Positions 1 through 11,798 of a stretch of DNA of 64,000 bases are shown here, piece by piece. The position numbers and the translations under genes were made by a program. Every line of letters starts with the position of its first letter. Positions within the stretch are counted from its first letter, which is position 1. Source of the stretch: Mariannaea sp. PMI_226 (Eukaryota > Ascomycota > Sordariomycetes > Hypocreales > Nectriaceae); the NCBI GenBank assembly GCA_024336345.1, contig JANFOG010000003.1, positions 3,416,501 to 3,480,500 of the forward strand, written 5' to 3'. A model generated the notes under the pieces. The model searched no databases. It was not told the DNA's origin and worked only from the letters and a program-made list of their open reading frames with translations.

Positions 1-1236
1 TTATTCACACGTCGATTAGTCGAGGACTCATCTCGATACGTACCGGCGCAGGCTGAATATAGCGAATACTAGGACTTACCAACACATCCGATAAGCTTCT
101 ATCTTAACCTCTCGAGTCTCTTCACCGTACAAGAATCCGAGTGTCTCTCGTGCTCGGTCTTCAAAGAACTTGAGGAACCGTGGCCCTGTCCACGTATTAT
201 ACACGGGGTTGTCTGGCACAATAGACATGACCTCGCCGGAAGGCTCGAAGGGTTGATAGTTGGTGAAGCATAGGTCGCAATTGAATTTGATAGTACCGTC
301 CTTGAGGATTGAAATACCTTCACCTATATGGGTCAGAGTATGTCAGCCGACCCAGCTCATACCTAATTCTCTTCAATTGCCAACTGGGGGAGGTAGAAGG
401 TCGGTTGTGGTGCTAGCTAGCTTACCCTTGGCCTCAGATAAACAGTTCTTGAAAACTGGAATCGTAGCAAACTTTTCTTGGAGCGAGCCATGTAGTTTGG
501 CGTAGAAGCTGACAGCACCAGTAGCCAACAGTCTCTTCCCAGCATGCAGTTGTTTTTTCTTCGGTGCGCTCTGTGCCAACAGCATAGCTGTCCTAGCACC
601 CGCTGCTATGAGCACTTTGTCGGCATAGAATCTCCTGCCGTCCCTCATGATGACACCAACACACTGGCCTTCAGATCCAAATTCCAATGATCTCATCTCA
701 GCTACCACGTAATCGACGCCAAGGTCAACTGCCTTCTGGATGACAGCCTGCAGAGCCTTGTCAGCCTCAGCGAACCCCACACTAGGGTTGAAAAGAATGC
801 GGTCAAGGCCCTTGAATTTGGCTGAGGCGAGAGCACCGTTCCACCGGCGCCGTACTTCATCAACAGGAAGGAGCTCCGAGTCATTGGCGATCCCTAACTC
901 GCGGTAGGCCGCGATGCTGTCCTCTGGAAAGGAGGTTGGATCGGCACGCAGCATCCCAACCTCGTGGTAGTATGGCTTATACAACTCCTCCTCGCGCCAA
1001 AGCGGCATGGCCTTGGCCATCATACGCATATACAGTTTGTCTGGATAGTCATCTCGAACGACCTTGTTGATATCATGAGAAGCGGCTCTGGGATTCGGGA
1101 AGGCTTCGGTGTCGACGAGTGTCACTTTGACGTTGCCACTTTTGATAAGGGACAAAGCCGTGGCAGCTCCAAAGTTGCCGGCTCCGATAATAAGAACAGA
1201 AGAGGAAGAAGAAGAGGAGAAGGAGGCGGTGGACAT
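1..1236 (-). CDS. FAD-dependent amine oxidase (sarcosine/fructosyl-amino-acid oxidase family), 3' end outside window
   Basis: Flavoprotein oxidase of the DAO fold, a family that oxidises secondary amines such as sarcosine, fructosyl amino acids or saccharopine/pipecolate. Exon 1 is 1236-426 and exon 2 is 323-80 (intron 425-324 with GTAAG donor and TATAG acceptor). A second donor (GTAAGT at 79) leads out of the window, so the last exon is missing and about 351 residues are visible. The N-terminus has the dinucleotide-binding motif VLIIGAGNFGAATALSL (about residues 13-29), followed by the HDINKVVRDDY segment typical of the fructosyl-amine/saccharopine oxidase branch. The visible end reads EAYRMCW, the usual position just before the covalent-flavin Cys-Trp region. 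The start is the first ATG of the frame. Substrate cannot be decided from the sequence. Confidence 0.85.
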
Positions 1237-4200
1237 ATCGAAGAGAATACTAGGATAGTTGCCGTATGAGCTTGATATGAAGGAGCTTCTTGGGAGTTGT
1301 TTTGAGAAAAGGCTTGGCCAAAATCTTTTGTAGTTTCAGAAAGGCATGGAAGGAGGCGCATTTATACCTATCAGAACTCCCTATAGCACTATTGCACTTT
1401 TGTGAATTCCTATATCCGAGAAAAAAATATGTCCGACCGGGACTATGGAGGTTGATAGAAATAGCGGTGGGGGGTGGGAGACAACGAGTCTAGAAAGAGG
1501 AAACAAGGCTGACTGACAGTCGTCCATTGGCCATCACAGCCACGAGATATGATCGTGTGATTACACCGATGGGCCAAAGGCATCCAATTCTTACGAGTTC
1601 CCAAATTCATCGCCGCCTCAGTATTCCCCCTCATTTCCATAAATCTATACCACTACCCAGACTGACGTTAACTTCCTCTCGGAACCGGTTGCTTTCAGCC
1701 CCTCGTCCTACTTGGCCTACACGCTGCTGAGACTTTTTGAGGAGAGAGGGGAAAATATGAGATACCAGACTCCAGTTGGCTAAGATCTCCTACTACAAAC
1801 ACCATCAGTACCATGGTTAAGGTAAGGTTTTCGGTGGACCTAGCCTGAAAGCACACTGCTAAGATGAATGGAAAAAAAAGCAAAAGGAGAGGAGGGTGCG
1901 CCATCATTGTACGACCGGGGGTTACGTGGAACCAGGGACACGTGGCTGTCGATGCTAGTTGTCGAAAGTTGTACGGGCCTTGGAAGTAAGTTTTGGTAGT
2001 TTGTACTTTGAGGGAGACTAGAACGATAAGAGGAGAAAAGAGAGAAGAGGGATTTTAACGCCGAGCGAGCCTCTGGCCTCACTTGATGAGTTTTGCTCAG
2101 CGTTTACCTTGGTGCGGCTCAGAATTGGGCTAAATGTCACCTAGCTGATCCCATGTCCCGTCTCATTATATTCCCGTGGGCCGTATTGGGGATAGGTGGC
2201 GAGTTGTCGGTGTGTATTTTGTAACGGACAGCCAAAATAGAACCCAGTCTTTGTTTCCCCCGTGCCAATATAAATCGGCAATATCATCATCTGCTTTGTA
2301 ATCCGTGCAGCATTCACATCAACTGCACTGGGGTTCGTTCACTTCCGCGGCGGAGTAAAGATGACTGATCAGTTTGTACAGAGGTAGATCAGGACATGAG
2401 GCTCTTTCAACATGATAATGAACCCCGAGTAACGAATTGGCGGGTGGTAATTTGAATAGCGTAATAACTTTTGCATAGTTCTAGCGTCGAACATGTCCGC
2501 CATCGCTCAGAGGAATGAGCTCATCCACCATCCGGAGCGTGTTCTGATAGTAGACACCATTGGATAGAAAGGTACAAAGCACAGCAGGTCATACCAGAAT
2601 TACCCCTCAAAACCAAGATCATGGGATTTGATGCGACCGCTAAACAAGCCATGGATTAGAGGAACCCCCCTACATAGACCCCTCGCGAGACGCGGAAAGA
2701 GACGACAAGCAGGGACTGAGACAACAGCGCTAGTGTTCCTGGAGCCGCCATGCTGACGACTTATATCAGGCTACGGATTAAGTAGCTTGATATTTCCGAT
2801 TCCAGGGTCTGAGTAAATGACGAATCTGTTTCCTGATTTATCTGCCGAACCGGTGTGTCGGTGTCTCGGAAAGAGATATGCCGGGCTTTGTGGCTAAGAA
2901 TTTCCACTCTGGCCTCAAGGCATTGAGTGACAAGTCAATTTGAATCATTGTGAAGTCTTTGTTTTTGGGCTGAATCAATGCCCAACTATAGGAGAAAAGT
3001 TTGATGATTGGTCCAATTCTGCAAAAGAAAAAGAAAGAAAAAGTCGCAGTCAGCCTCAGTGATGTAACCTGGCGGCTTTCAATAGATGCGGTCCAACAAT
3101 CATGGATGCAAGACTGCGAGTCAGTGATGGAAGTAAAGCCGAGACGAACCGTCTCTCAGGAGACTGCGAATAGGCATTCAATGTCTGCAGTGCAACTCCA
3201 CCTCTCTGCAGTAGAAGCTTTTCTCTCATTCAACAACTGTTCAAGGGGGATCTTGATTCAGGACCCTCGACCTGGATCTTATGCAACGAGTCAGAATAAG
3301 TGCAGGGTCCCTCATCCCTTCATTATGAAGCATGGATGACTGCACTCGGACATCATTCGGCCAAAGTTTCTGTTCTACTGAGATCGTCACTCTGGTCGAA
3401 CACTAAGAATGACACCCCAGATCTACACGGCGACTCAATTGCATACAGAATATTACGTATCATCTGTATCTCCATCTAAGAACGAGGTTATTACCGAATG
3501 CCATACCATACCCGATCCTGGTTAGAGAGATACATGTATGGTCCTTTTTTAGGGCCTCTTAGCTGTTAGAGGATGACGCTTGGGATGCTCGTCCCGCAGC
3601 TCTGGCACGGGGAATAGTCCATGCCACCGGGCGCGATTTTAGGGGCTTGTTTGGACCCTGGCGGCGTCTTTTTTTCCAAGGCGAACGTCCCGATAGCGCG
3701 GCACCGGTGTAGACTAGAAGCAGTGGAATCATCAAGGCTGCAGCATCGCCACAGCTGCTGGAGACCTCATACAAAGAGGGGGGAAGAGATAACGCAGCTA
3801 GCACACCGGTGCATCTCCAGGGCTCCGAGGCTCCAGGGACCAGGATTGGGTCTATCTGTATGGAACACTCTCCGAGCTTTCATGATGATGTCATCATGAG
3901 CCCCCCTGGTAACGCCCCTCGCTCATGTTGAGCAGCGACCATTCCACATGGCTGGTCGGTGGATGTGGATAACGATATGTCACTCATCTCCTGATCAACC
4001 CACCTGGGTACAGTAGTAATCGATTCTGCAGTCTCCGCATAGCTGGTAAACTAGCTTTGTTGTCTCTTCTCTCACATTTCTATATCTGCCCGTTACACGT
4101 ATCCAGCGCCGCCTTCGAGACGGGCGACGGAACTATATTGGAGGTAGTGTGCTAGGTAGGCATATCGAGATAAGCAATGCCTTAATTATAGGGCTCAAAC

Positions 4201-5430
4201 TTCTGGTTTCGCATCGGCGTAGTTCATCCGAAACAAGGTCATGCGAAGATCATTACTTGCCTAAGTATTCCTAAGAGACTTGAGGGCAGCTTACAGAAAG
4301 TAATGAAATATTACCAAGAGAGTAATATTGACGGTCCCAAAATTGGTTGAATTAGAATGGAGACCAAATGAGGCCAGCGTCACAGCCCAGGTGCGTCCTT
4401 TTCAGCCGTCTCATATTTTCTTTTTCCCATAGCACTGAACTCATCATGCTTGGCCAGGAAGTTGTAAGATGGCACGGGAGATACCACGGCTGCTCATGAA
4501 TTCGATGTCTTGGTTTCACACAGGAGACTACCACCTTGTGGACCAAAGTGTTAATTCGAGATCGCAAAATGGATATTTGAAGCATAATGCTGCTCTTATG
4601 GGGCAAACCTCGGTCCTCTCCTAGAAATTTTTACCTTCGATCGATCTAGTCCTAGTTGATTAATACACCATCACCGCCGTTTATCAACGAGATATCCTCG
4701 CAAAGTTCATATTCCCGATTTTTCAAGTGCTGTCGCAAGGGTAGGATTGGAAACCTAGTTTGTATTCGACGAAGGGCCTAAGCCAGCCGGAGGAAGCAGG
4801 AGGTGACCCAACCTCGAGGTTTTTCAGGCACTAAGAACGCCACATGCTTTTATATTTTCTGTAGTATCGACATAAGATGTACCTAGGTCCGCAAAGGCTC
4901 TGGTTATACCAGGAGAAAGGGTGATGCAATAACTTTTATCTGTGAGCGGACGAACCACTCAGCTTTCTAACGACTAGTTATATACTCTCTGAGTGTTTCT
5001 AAGTGTTCAAGAGTAATTTTCAATTGAGCACCGTATTCAAGGTCCTTAGAATCTTCTTTTGGGCAATATGCGATTCTTAGCATTTTATCGAGATATGACA
5101 TATAGGTCGTCTCCGTGTTGCGATTGGGGACTGGCCTATCGAGTGGCCGCCAAAGCGATTCTCATTGATTCCTTTATCCAGCATTTTTGAGAATGTTCCA
5201 AAATGCAACCGACAATCTCCCCCATGGAAATCACAAATCTGATTTAAAAGGATAAAGGTTCACGGACTTGAGTAGCAACTACAAACTGGAAATATTTTCT
5301 TCTATTGACCTAGACATCTTGGCAGAGAGAAGTCTTCGTGTTGCACAACTAAGATCGTGGGAAGAGGTGCAGTTGACCCCACTGAAAGGAAGAGCCAAGC
5401 GAGATGTTCCAAACTGGAAGCCTGGCTAAG
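1237..5430. other. Gene-poor intergenic stretch
   Basis: About 4.2 kb between the amine oxidase and the kinase-like gene. The part next to 1236 is the oxidase promoter. Open frames here are short, unrelated to families I recognise, and lack convincing exon structure. The longest is a 111-codon frame at 3004-3339 on the plus strand. A minus-strand 70-codon frame at 1695-1907 begins with a signal-peptide-like segment and is discussed as a finding. I see no transposon ends or RNA genes. Confidence 0.5.
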
Positions 5431-6699
5431 CTAACAGTCAGATCCAACCGATCCCGTGCATTCTGTATTGGTCGCATATTGCCCATTGGCAAGCAAACGA
5501 TCCTTGTTCTCAACTTTAATCTGTGCAGGACGTTCCCAGTTCAAGATTTCCATGCCCTTCTTTCGTTCGGATCGACGCATCTCAGTCAGGACGACCCTGG
5601 TCAAAACAGTTCCATTTGAAAGCACCCAATCCGTTGGGGCTGGTTGTGGGAAATCAGGCCAGTCAATATACTCAGGTGCTTCTGTATAAATTGCAATCTG
5701 TCTTCCATTTTGCCTTTTGTCCACCCACTCGTTCAATACTGCGCGGAAATCCGAAACAGGGTGGTCTAGTTTTACGTCTGGATGCTTCACCCACTCCTCT
5801 AACCCTTGTACGTCGGTTGGAGTTTTTCTATCCCAGGGAACCTCCTGGAAATGGGTATCGCGGGTGATGATCTCATACAGGGTGAAAATGACTCCCTTGA
5901 TATCGTTCCGGTCCTCTACATATCCAATACCACCGATCCGGCCGCAATAGTCGAAGTCGAACAACATAAGAGCGTCGGTCTTGGGGTCGACGACTAGATT
6001 CCGCCCAGCTACATCCTGGTGTGCGATGCCGTATTTGAGATTCAAGTCGTCGATAACGCATGTCAGCTGCCGAAGCCACTTGAGCTTAAATGTACGCGAC
6101 TTATTCTCGCCTATCGTGCCGCCTGGGATGTAAAGGCTTGTAAAGCCTACAACGTGGCCGTGTAGCTCGTCTAGCACAAGGCGGTCGAACGGGACAAGGT
6201 TTGGATGTGGGGGGAGACGCATCCATAAGTTCATCTCGTGCCATATTGTGAAGATGAACTGGAAGAGAAAGTAAGACTTGAACACTGCTCTTCTCGGTTC
6301 CGTTGCGTTGGCGCACGACGTATACGAAACAAGGTCGACATTCGGATTGAGTCGATCCAACTCGAGTAGGTTCGAACGGAGCACAGTTTCGACATGGCTA
6401 GGTGGTTGAATGGCCTGCAGCGGAGGGTAGTAGACGCACATTCCTAGGTCGTCTTCGGGTTCAGTAGAGACCGAGACTAACTCGCCGTCTTGTGACACAT
6501 GGATCTCGTACACGTCAGTTCCCAGAGTATCAATGTACTTTCTGAGGTGACCGATGGCAACATCTTCGCTCTCTTGTTCCTCGTCCATGGTAACGGCAAT
6601 AATGCCTCGTTGGTCCCAGTCGAGGATATACCATGAACTTGGCCCTCCAGGTGTGATAGCGCCGCCTGGGGCGAAATACCTCCACTCCTCGTCGATCAT
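5431..6699 (-). CDS. Protein kinase-like domain protein (fungal atypical kinase family)
   Basis: Single-exon gene of 422 residues starting at the first ATG of the frame. The C-terminal half has a kinase catalytic core: a hinge-like region with LVLDELHGHVVGF, the catalytic loop HQDVAGRNLVVD (about residues 226-237, HxD with the Mg-binding Asn) and LMLFDFDYCG, where DFD replaces the usual DFG. No clear glycine-rich loop is seen in the N-terminal half, which is poorly conserved. This layout matches the large family of fungus-specific kinase-like proteins annotated in Sordariomycetes, some resembling aminoglycoside phosphotransferases. The substrate and even catalytic activity are unknown. The catalytic Asp and Asn are present, so it may still bind or transfer phosphate. 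It stands alone between two gene-poor stretches. Confidence 0.75.
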   Translation of the reverse strand: MIDEEWRYFAPGGAITPGGPSSWYILDWDQRGIIAVTMDEEQESEDVAIGHLRKYIDTLGTDVYEIHVSQDGELVSVSTEPEDDLGMCVYYPPLQAIQPPSHVETVLRSNLLELDRLNPNVDLVSYTSCANATEPRRAVFKSYFLFQFIFTIWHEMNLWMRLPPHPNLVPFDRLVLDELHGHVVGFTSLYIPGGTIGENKSRTFKLKWLRQLTCVIDDLNLKYGIAHQDVAGRNLVVDPKTDALMLFDFDYCGRIGGIGYVEDRNDIKGVIFTLYEIITRDTHFQEVPWDRKTPTDVQGLEEWVKHPDVKLDHPVSDFRAVLNEWVDKRQNGRQIAIYTEAPEYIDWPDFPQPAPTDWVLSNGTVLTRVVLTEMRRSERKKGMEILNWERPAQIKVENKDRLLANGQYATNTECTGSVGSDC

Positions 6700-7743
6700 A
6701 TCTCGGTTGCTAGTTACGATGTGAAATAAGAAAAGCGTAAAACGGGAAAGGGTTGGGTAAGGGAAAAGCGTGGCAAGGAACAGTCGCGATATGCAATATG
6801 CAGGAAGTGATTGAAAATACTCTATGCAGGGTTAGGTTTGTTTGCTTGCAAGATGTCGACGGACTGAAACAACATGAGCTGCGGAACCAGTTTGGCACTC
6901 GGTCAGTTCCAAAGTTTGGCTTCAGGACCTACCTAGCTCAATCACGCCGTGCGTCGAATTACCTCTCGGTAACTAGTGGGTCGTCATAAGTTTCGCTAAT
7001 TGATATGAATCCGTTATATGATAGGAACTCGAATTCTTGGTTGTGTTTTTAGCCATACGCAGGAGGATGAACAAACCCAGATGAAGGCTGATGAAAAGCA
7101 ACGGGAATTGGTGTGATGCCTCACGTTGCGGTGCACAATTGTTGCGCGCAATTGCTACAATTTGGTTGGTAAGCGTCCGAATTATCAATTTGTAAATGCT
7201 TGTCTTTTCTGTTATTTAATTCGACTAGTAGATATAGTTCGACCAATAGTTGCATCGAGAAGCATCAGCCAATTGTCATTCCGACAATTGACAAACGACA
7301 GTCGTTGACACATGCCACAACACCAGTGGTATTGATGCCTATCATCCACTCACTGAGTACCTCAGAGACACGCTTGATATTTACTTATAGTTTAGCTCTT
7401 TATTATTTTTGAAGATCTCTCATTTGATTTAATTATTAAATAGCCACTATATATTATATTATCGAGTGAGAAGTCAATTTATCGTAAGTGAAACTGATGG
7501 TAACCTACTAGTATCAAAGTTGTGTCGCTGCCAGCACACATGTCAACAGTTGCATTGAGTGCAAGGTAGGCGGGTGTCTGGCACCTGTCGTCAGTCAATG
7601 GATGTTATTTTCAAAGCAATAACAAAGACTCCATCTTCATCCTCTGTTGATCTTCTGCATCTCCTGAGCCAACCTTCAACCCTGACCTACTTTATGCTCA
7701 CAACTGTCTCGAACTTCAAGATACAATTTTCTCGCTCTTCAAG

Positions 7744-7860
7744 ATGCAAAACCAGCCTCAACTAATTGAGCCCGAAGAGATACCAGCTTCTAAAGATATG
7801 TCTCTTGTATATTCCAGTGGGAATCCCGGCAATTGCCCATGTGGATGGTACAATTTTTAA
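7744..7860 (+). CDS. Putative small peptide gene (38 aa, Cys-Pro-Cys C-terminus)
   Basis: A short ATG-to-TAA frame of 38 codons. It is preceded by about 120 nt of pyrimidine-rich sequence that resembles a fungal 5' leader, with an A-rich ATG context. The peptide has an acidic, Glu/Pro-containing N-terminal half (LIEPEEIPASKD) and a contrasting C-terminal half ending NPGNCPCGWYNF, with Cys31 and Cys33. There is no signal peptide, no CAAX box and no Kex2 site, so it does not fit known fungal pheromone precursors. I do not recognise it. It could be a chance frame, a first exon, or a small functional peptide. Confidence 0.3.
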   Translation: MQNQPQLIEPEEIPASKDMSLVYSSGNPGNCPCGWYNF

Positions 7861-8525
7861 GGTACCTGCGGTCATTTGTACCAGAGATACCCGCACACTT
7901 GCGGTCGGGTTACGACAAAGTCAGGGAAAGGGGGCTTTTGCAAGTCTCCTGCACCGCAGCACGTTGTCTACGGTTTTGTCGTCAACGCTTCATGTGCTAG
8001 CTGTCGCCAACGCGGCTTCTAGAGTAAGAGAGACAAGCTAGTTTTGATTTGAGATATCGAGGACTTCCACACTAACTAGCTCTGCTGCGCAGCTATCCAA
8101 GGTCACCCCGATCTGTCACTTCTGGAATGGAACATAAACCGGGAGCGGGTAGATAGTTGCCCAGGCTTCTGACCTGGCGCAGCTTGGTTGGTTCTGGTTG
8201 TTTGGGACACCCTCCTATACTTCATAGAGAGGACGATGAGACGAAGACACGAAAGTTACGGCATGAATTTCTTCCTATGAGTAGTTCAATATAAACGGAG
8301 ACAGCTGAGCGTCCCGGTAATACTCGAGCCTACTGCCCTGAACAATTTTCCGTCCGTCAAACCAGAAGCACTGCCAATCGTGTCCAATCATATGTGTAAC
8401 TACTATGTAGAGTACGAATGTAATGAGAAAGGTAGCACATTCCATCATGTAACAAGATCAAAAAACAGCAGATGCAGACCGATAAGTTCATTGGTTTTGA
8501 CTGTATATCGAGAAGAAGCCGCATG

Positions 8526-8555
8526 TTGCTCTCGCCTTGGTTGCTCTCGCCTTGG
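8526..8555. repeat. Two perfect tandem copies of a 15-bp unit
   Basis: The unit TTGCTCTCGCCTTGG occurs twice back to back at 8526-8540 and 8541-8555 in noncoding DNA. It is probably a replication-slippage duplication with no evident function. Confidence 0.9.
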
Positions 8556-10942
8556 TAAAGGCGATGATCTCCTCATTATTTGATGATTTGCCGCTTTTAA
8601 GGCCGACACAATATCCAACAATACATTCCTGCCCGGTTCTAAGACCCAGAAACCATTCATTATGGCCTAATTTGGATGTGATGGTACATCCAACTCTGAG
8701 TGACAATGACAATATGGGTTTGTTCCAGGAATTGGATCGGGACTAATACGTGCAGAGAATCTTGGTTCCCATATCAGACAATCAGTAACCATCCTTGCAT
8801 TTCATCCAGCAAGGAAATCTTGGCCTCTCTCAGATGCTGCGTATTTTCTAAGAGACTTGCCTCTTGCGGCTTATGATCCAGTCAATGTGAAGGGATGTGC
8901 CTTCGAGATTGGCCAGTTGATTCAAAATTATCCGAAAGGACGAAGAAAACAAATGAAGCAGGTACATGAAGGAGAACAATGAGTCTGCCGTGGGTAGTTC
9001 ACAGTTGTGCCGTGGAAGAAATATGCCAATCACAGCTCTACTCGTTCGTGGTTTCGGAATTAAGTTGTTGATTCGAGTGACAGGGATCAGCTGCTTCCTC
9101 GTCATAAGTACTATTCCCCATTCGTGCTATTCACATATAATCAACGTACCAGAAGCTACCGTCATTATGCGTTTCTTCCCCATGGACGCATGGGGTGTAC
9201 CCTGGATGATTATGCAAGTGCGGGGGACAGAATAACCTGGGTAAGGTCACTAGGTGGTTATCTGTTGGAGATTTACAGGGGAGCCAGCTGTTATGAAAGA
9301 AGTTGGAGGGTGCAAGCACAGTGGAGATGTGCTACGATCGCTATGCTCAAGGCCCATCAGATAGGTCCCGCTCTTTAGCCGCACTACTTGTCCATCCACA
9401 TCGAAAGCAACCTGAAATGCATATGACCTCGCTAAGAAAATGTAGTGTAGAGTACATCTATGGAGAGCGACATACCATCCTTCAATTGGTCTTTTTTTTC
9501 TGAAACATAATAGGGATACATGAATGAAGTTGACCCCCAGGAATTGTTCAATGCTTCCTATCGTTCTGATTATGCTATCGAATGAAAGATCAGCCCTTTC
9601 TATATCATATTTGTATTTATACTATCGGGACAATAATGATTTGAGTACTATTAGATACTTATCAGGTGGTCTCCCTGACTTCGACAGACATGAGGTAGGG
9701 GTGGGATCTCGCGCTACAGGAACGAGCGTCGAAATCCGAGCCAAGGATGAATTGAATGGCAAGAATGAGACAAAACAAGAGTGACTGCTGGATAATATCC
9801 CACACTGGGCCAAAGATCGTATTCTTGCTCATAATAAGTGTTTACTTACTCTATTGGGTTTTAATCTGTATTATGAAACTTTCTTTTAGATTTCATGGCT
9901 TTCGGAAAGCCAGAGGGAGTGGGTTAACATATTCGGGGTTCGGACTGCTGAGATACCATTCTGCGCCTGCGAATAACTAACCAATCCACTTATTTCACAG
10001 TGAAATCCTCTCATACCTTGCATAACCCTTTCTTTATTAATATCCTATCTGCACGAATGCGCGGTATTAATGCGTAAATACGTGGAAGAGTTTTGCGGAA
10101 CTCACGGCTGAGGGGGCATTTGAAAGTCCGCAACTCCGCAACTTTGATGGGAGATGATCCATGGATTTGAGCAAGGCCTCCCTAAAAACGTCTCCAGATA
10201 ACTGCGAATTTGTATTCCAAAGGTATTAATACTACCAGAAGGTATTTATATCTAGTGTATCAGAATCTAAGCTCACATATACATGTTCATCACAAGTATA
10301 GCGTTTCTCTATTTGGCATGGACACATCCTCCTTCATTACCATACAGAATTCTTTGCCTTATTTCTCCAAGCTGAAACCCCCCAACTTAGGAATCCAAGT
10401 CTCAATACATTTCGTATCATGCAGTGATTTTATATTACAGCCTACAATGATTGATTTACTGGGGGGATTCGGTAGACCAAAAAGCGTCGAGTTGCATCTG
10501 CAAGATACGAAAACCAAAACTCTCCAATAGCTGCTGATTAGAAATCCAAAGGACGCATGCATGACTGACACCATTAGGTCAGTGCTACTTATTGCTACTT
10601 GCGGTATTCATATTCTAAGGATCGACCAAGGAACGGCAGTTGTTTCGCTAATTTGCAATAGCGCAATCATGCGACTCAATGACCCCATGTTGTCCAAGGT
10701 TAGACTCCACAAGATGGTGCAATTCGGGCTGAAGAGGGCCCGAATGAGGGGTATCCCGCCCAAGCTGAAAAGGACATTAGTAATTGAGCGTTGGGACTAA
10801 TAAATACCTAGGTATAGATATTTGACGTAGTTGAGTAAATAGGACACCGTAGCCCGTCTTATAAATATCGATGCTATCGCTACTACCTAGTCAACTTGTC
10901 CAGTATTAAGTAGAAATCATCTCGTACGACTTACAAGACGCA

Positions 10943-11798
10943 ATGGGTTCTCAAGCTGCCGCAGACATTACCCTCTACACCAATCACCGGTGTCCATGTA
11001 TGTGAACTAGCAGTGTTGACTTGGTATTCCGTGTATGTTTTTCTCATATGGGTGAACAGGGGCTCACAGAGCACACATTGTTCTCACCGAACTGGGCATC
11101 CCGTTCAAGGAGGAAATCATCGACCTGGACGTTCCCCGAACTCCTGAGTATCTCAAGATAAACCCCCGTGGCCAGGTCCCAACCCTCATCTACAACGGGG
11201 AGAATATCCGAGAGTCCGCCATTGTGGCTCAGTTCTTCGCCGATGCGTACCCATCGCACCTGGTACCTTCGACCTCTGATCCAGAGGGACCTATTGTTCG
11301 CGCCAGAATCGCCTTCTTTGTCGATGCTTGGTTCTCCAAAGTCCAGTCTCACTTTTGGAAGATTATCCTTGGAAAAACGGAACAGGATACGGAAGAGGCT
11401 GCAACCGAATTCGTCGATGCCTTGGTCAAGGAGATAGAGCCGCTTCTGGCAAACGCAGGGCCTTTCTTTGGAGGCAAGGAAAAGATTACACTTGCTGAGG
11501 TACGTTAATTCCTGTGCCGGACCAAAAAGAAAAAAAAAAAGAAAAAAAAAGCTCTTCAAAGAAATATTAATATGGAATATAGGTTCAAACCGGCCCATTT
11601 GTTCTTCGACTTTTTGCGCTTTCGAAGCATGGTGTCATCCCAACCAGGGTAACAGAGAGACTGCAGCAAGATGCGCCAAACTTCTTCCGATGGGCACAAG
11701 AGGTTGTGAAACATCCCAGCGTGCTCTCTATTTTCAACGAAGAGGCGATTGTAGAAGGTACGAAGAAGCGGCAGGCAAAGATCAGAGCAGCAGAGTAG
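10943..11798 (+). CDS. Glutathione S-transferase, omega-like (CPW active site)
   Basis: Glutathione-dependent transferase/reductase of 236 residues. Exons are 10943-10997, 11060-11499 and 11583-11798. All three join in frame, and the second intron (11500-11582) contains a long A-rich run. The N-terminal thioredoxin-like domain has RCPWAHRAH (Cys17), the Cys-type active site of omega/GTO enzymes that favours thiol-transfer and dehydroascorbate-type chemistry over Tyr/Ser GST chemistry. INPRGQVPTLIY supplies the cis-Pro loop and ESAIVAQFFAD the glutathione gamma-Glu contact. The C-terminal helical domain follows and the length is normal. It lies 1.04 kb upstream of a flavin monooxygenase on the same strand, a pairing suggestive of detoxification, though no shared regulation is shown. 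Confidence 0.9.

Larger units (their letters stand above)
6700..10942. other. Gene-poor, partly AT-rich intergenic stretch
   Basis: About 4.2 kb without a recognisable conserved gene. Several blocks are visibly AT-rich (for example 7380-7490, 9590-9660 and 10020-10080), which could reflect old repeat-induced mutation, but no transposase, reverse transcriptase or terminal repeat can be read. The one frame with a plausible leader is the 38-codon ORF at 7744-7860. A perfect 15-bp tandem duplication lies at 8526-8555. Confidence 0.5.

Noticed and set aside
1812..1828. ATGGTTAAG followed by GTAAGG, resembling a fungal mini first exon
   Set aside because: No downstream exon with a recognisable protein could be joined to it.
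3004..3339. 111-codon plus-strand frame
   Set aside because: No family motif, no leader, and basic low-complexity start; not distinguishable from chance.
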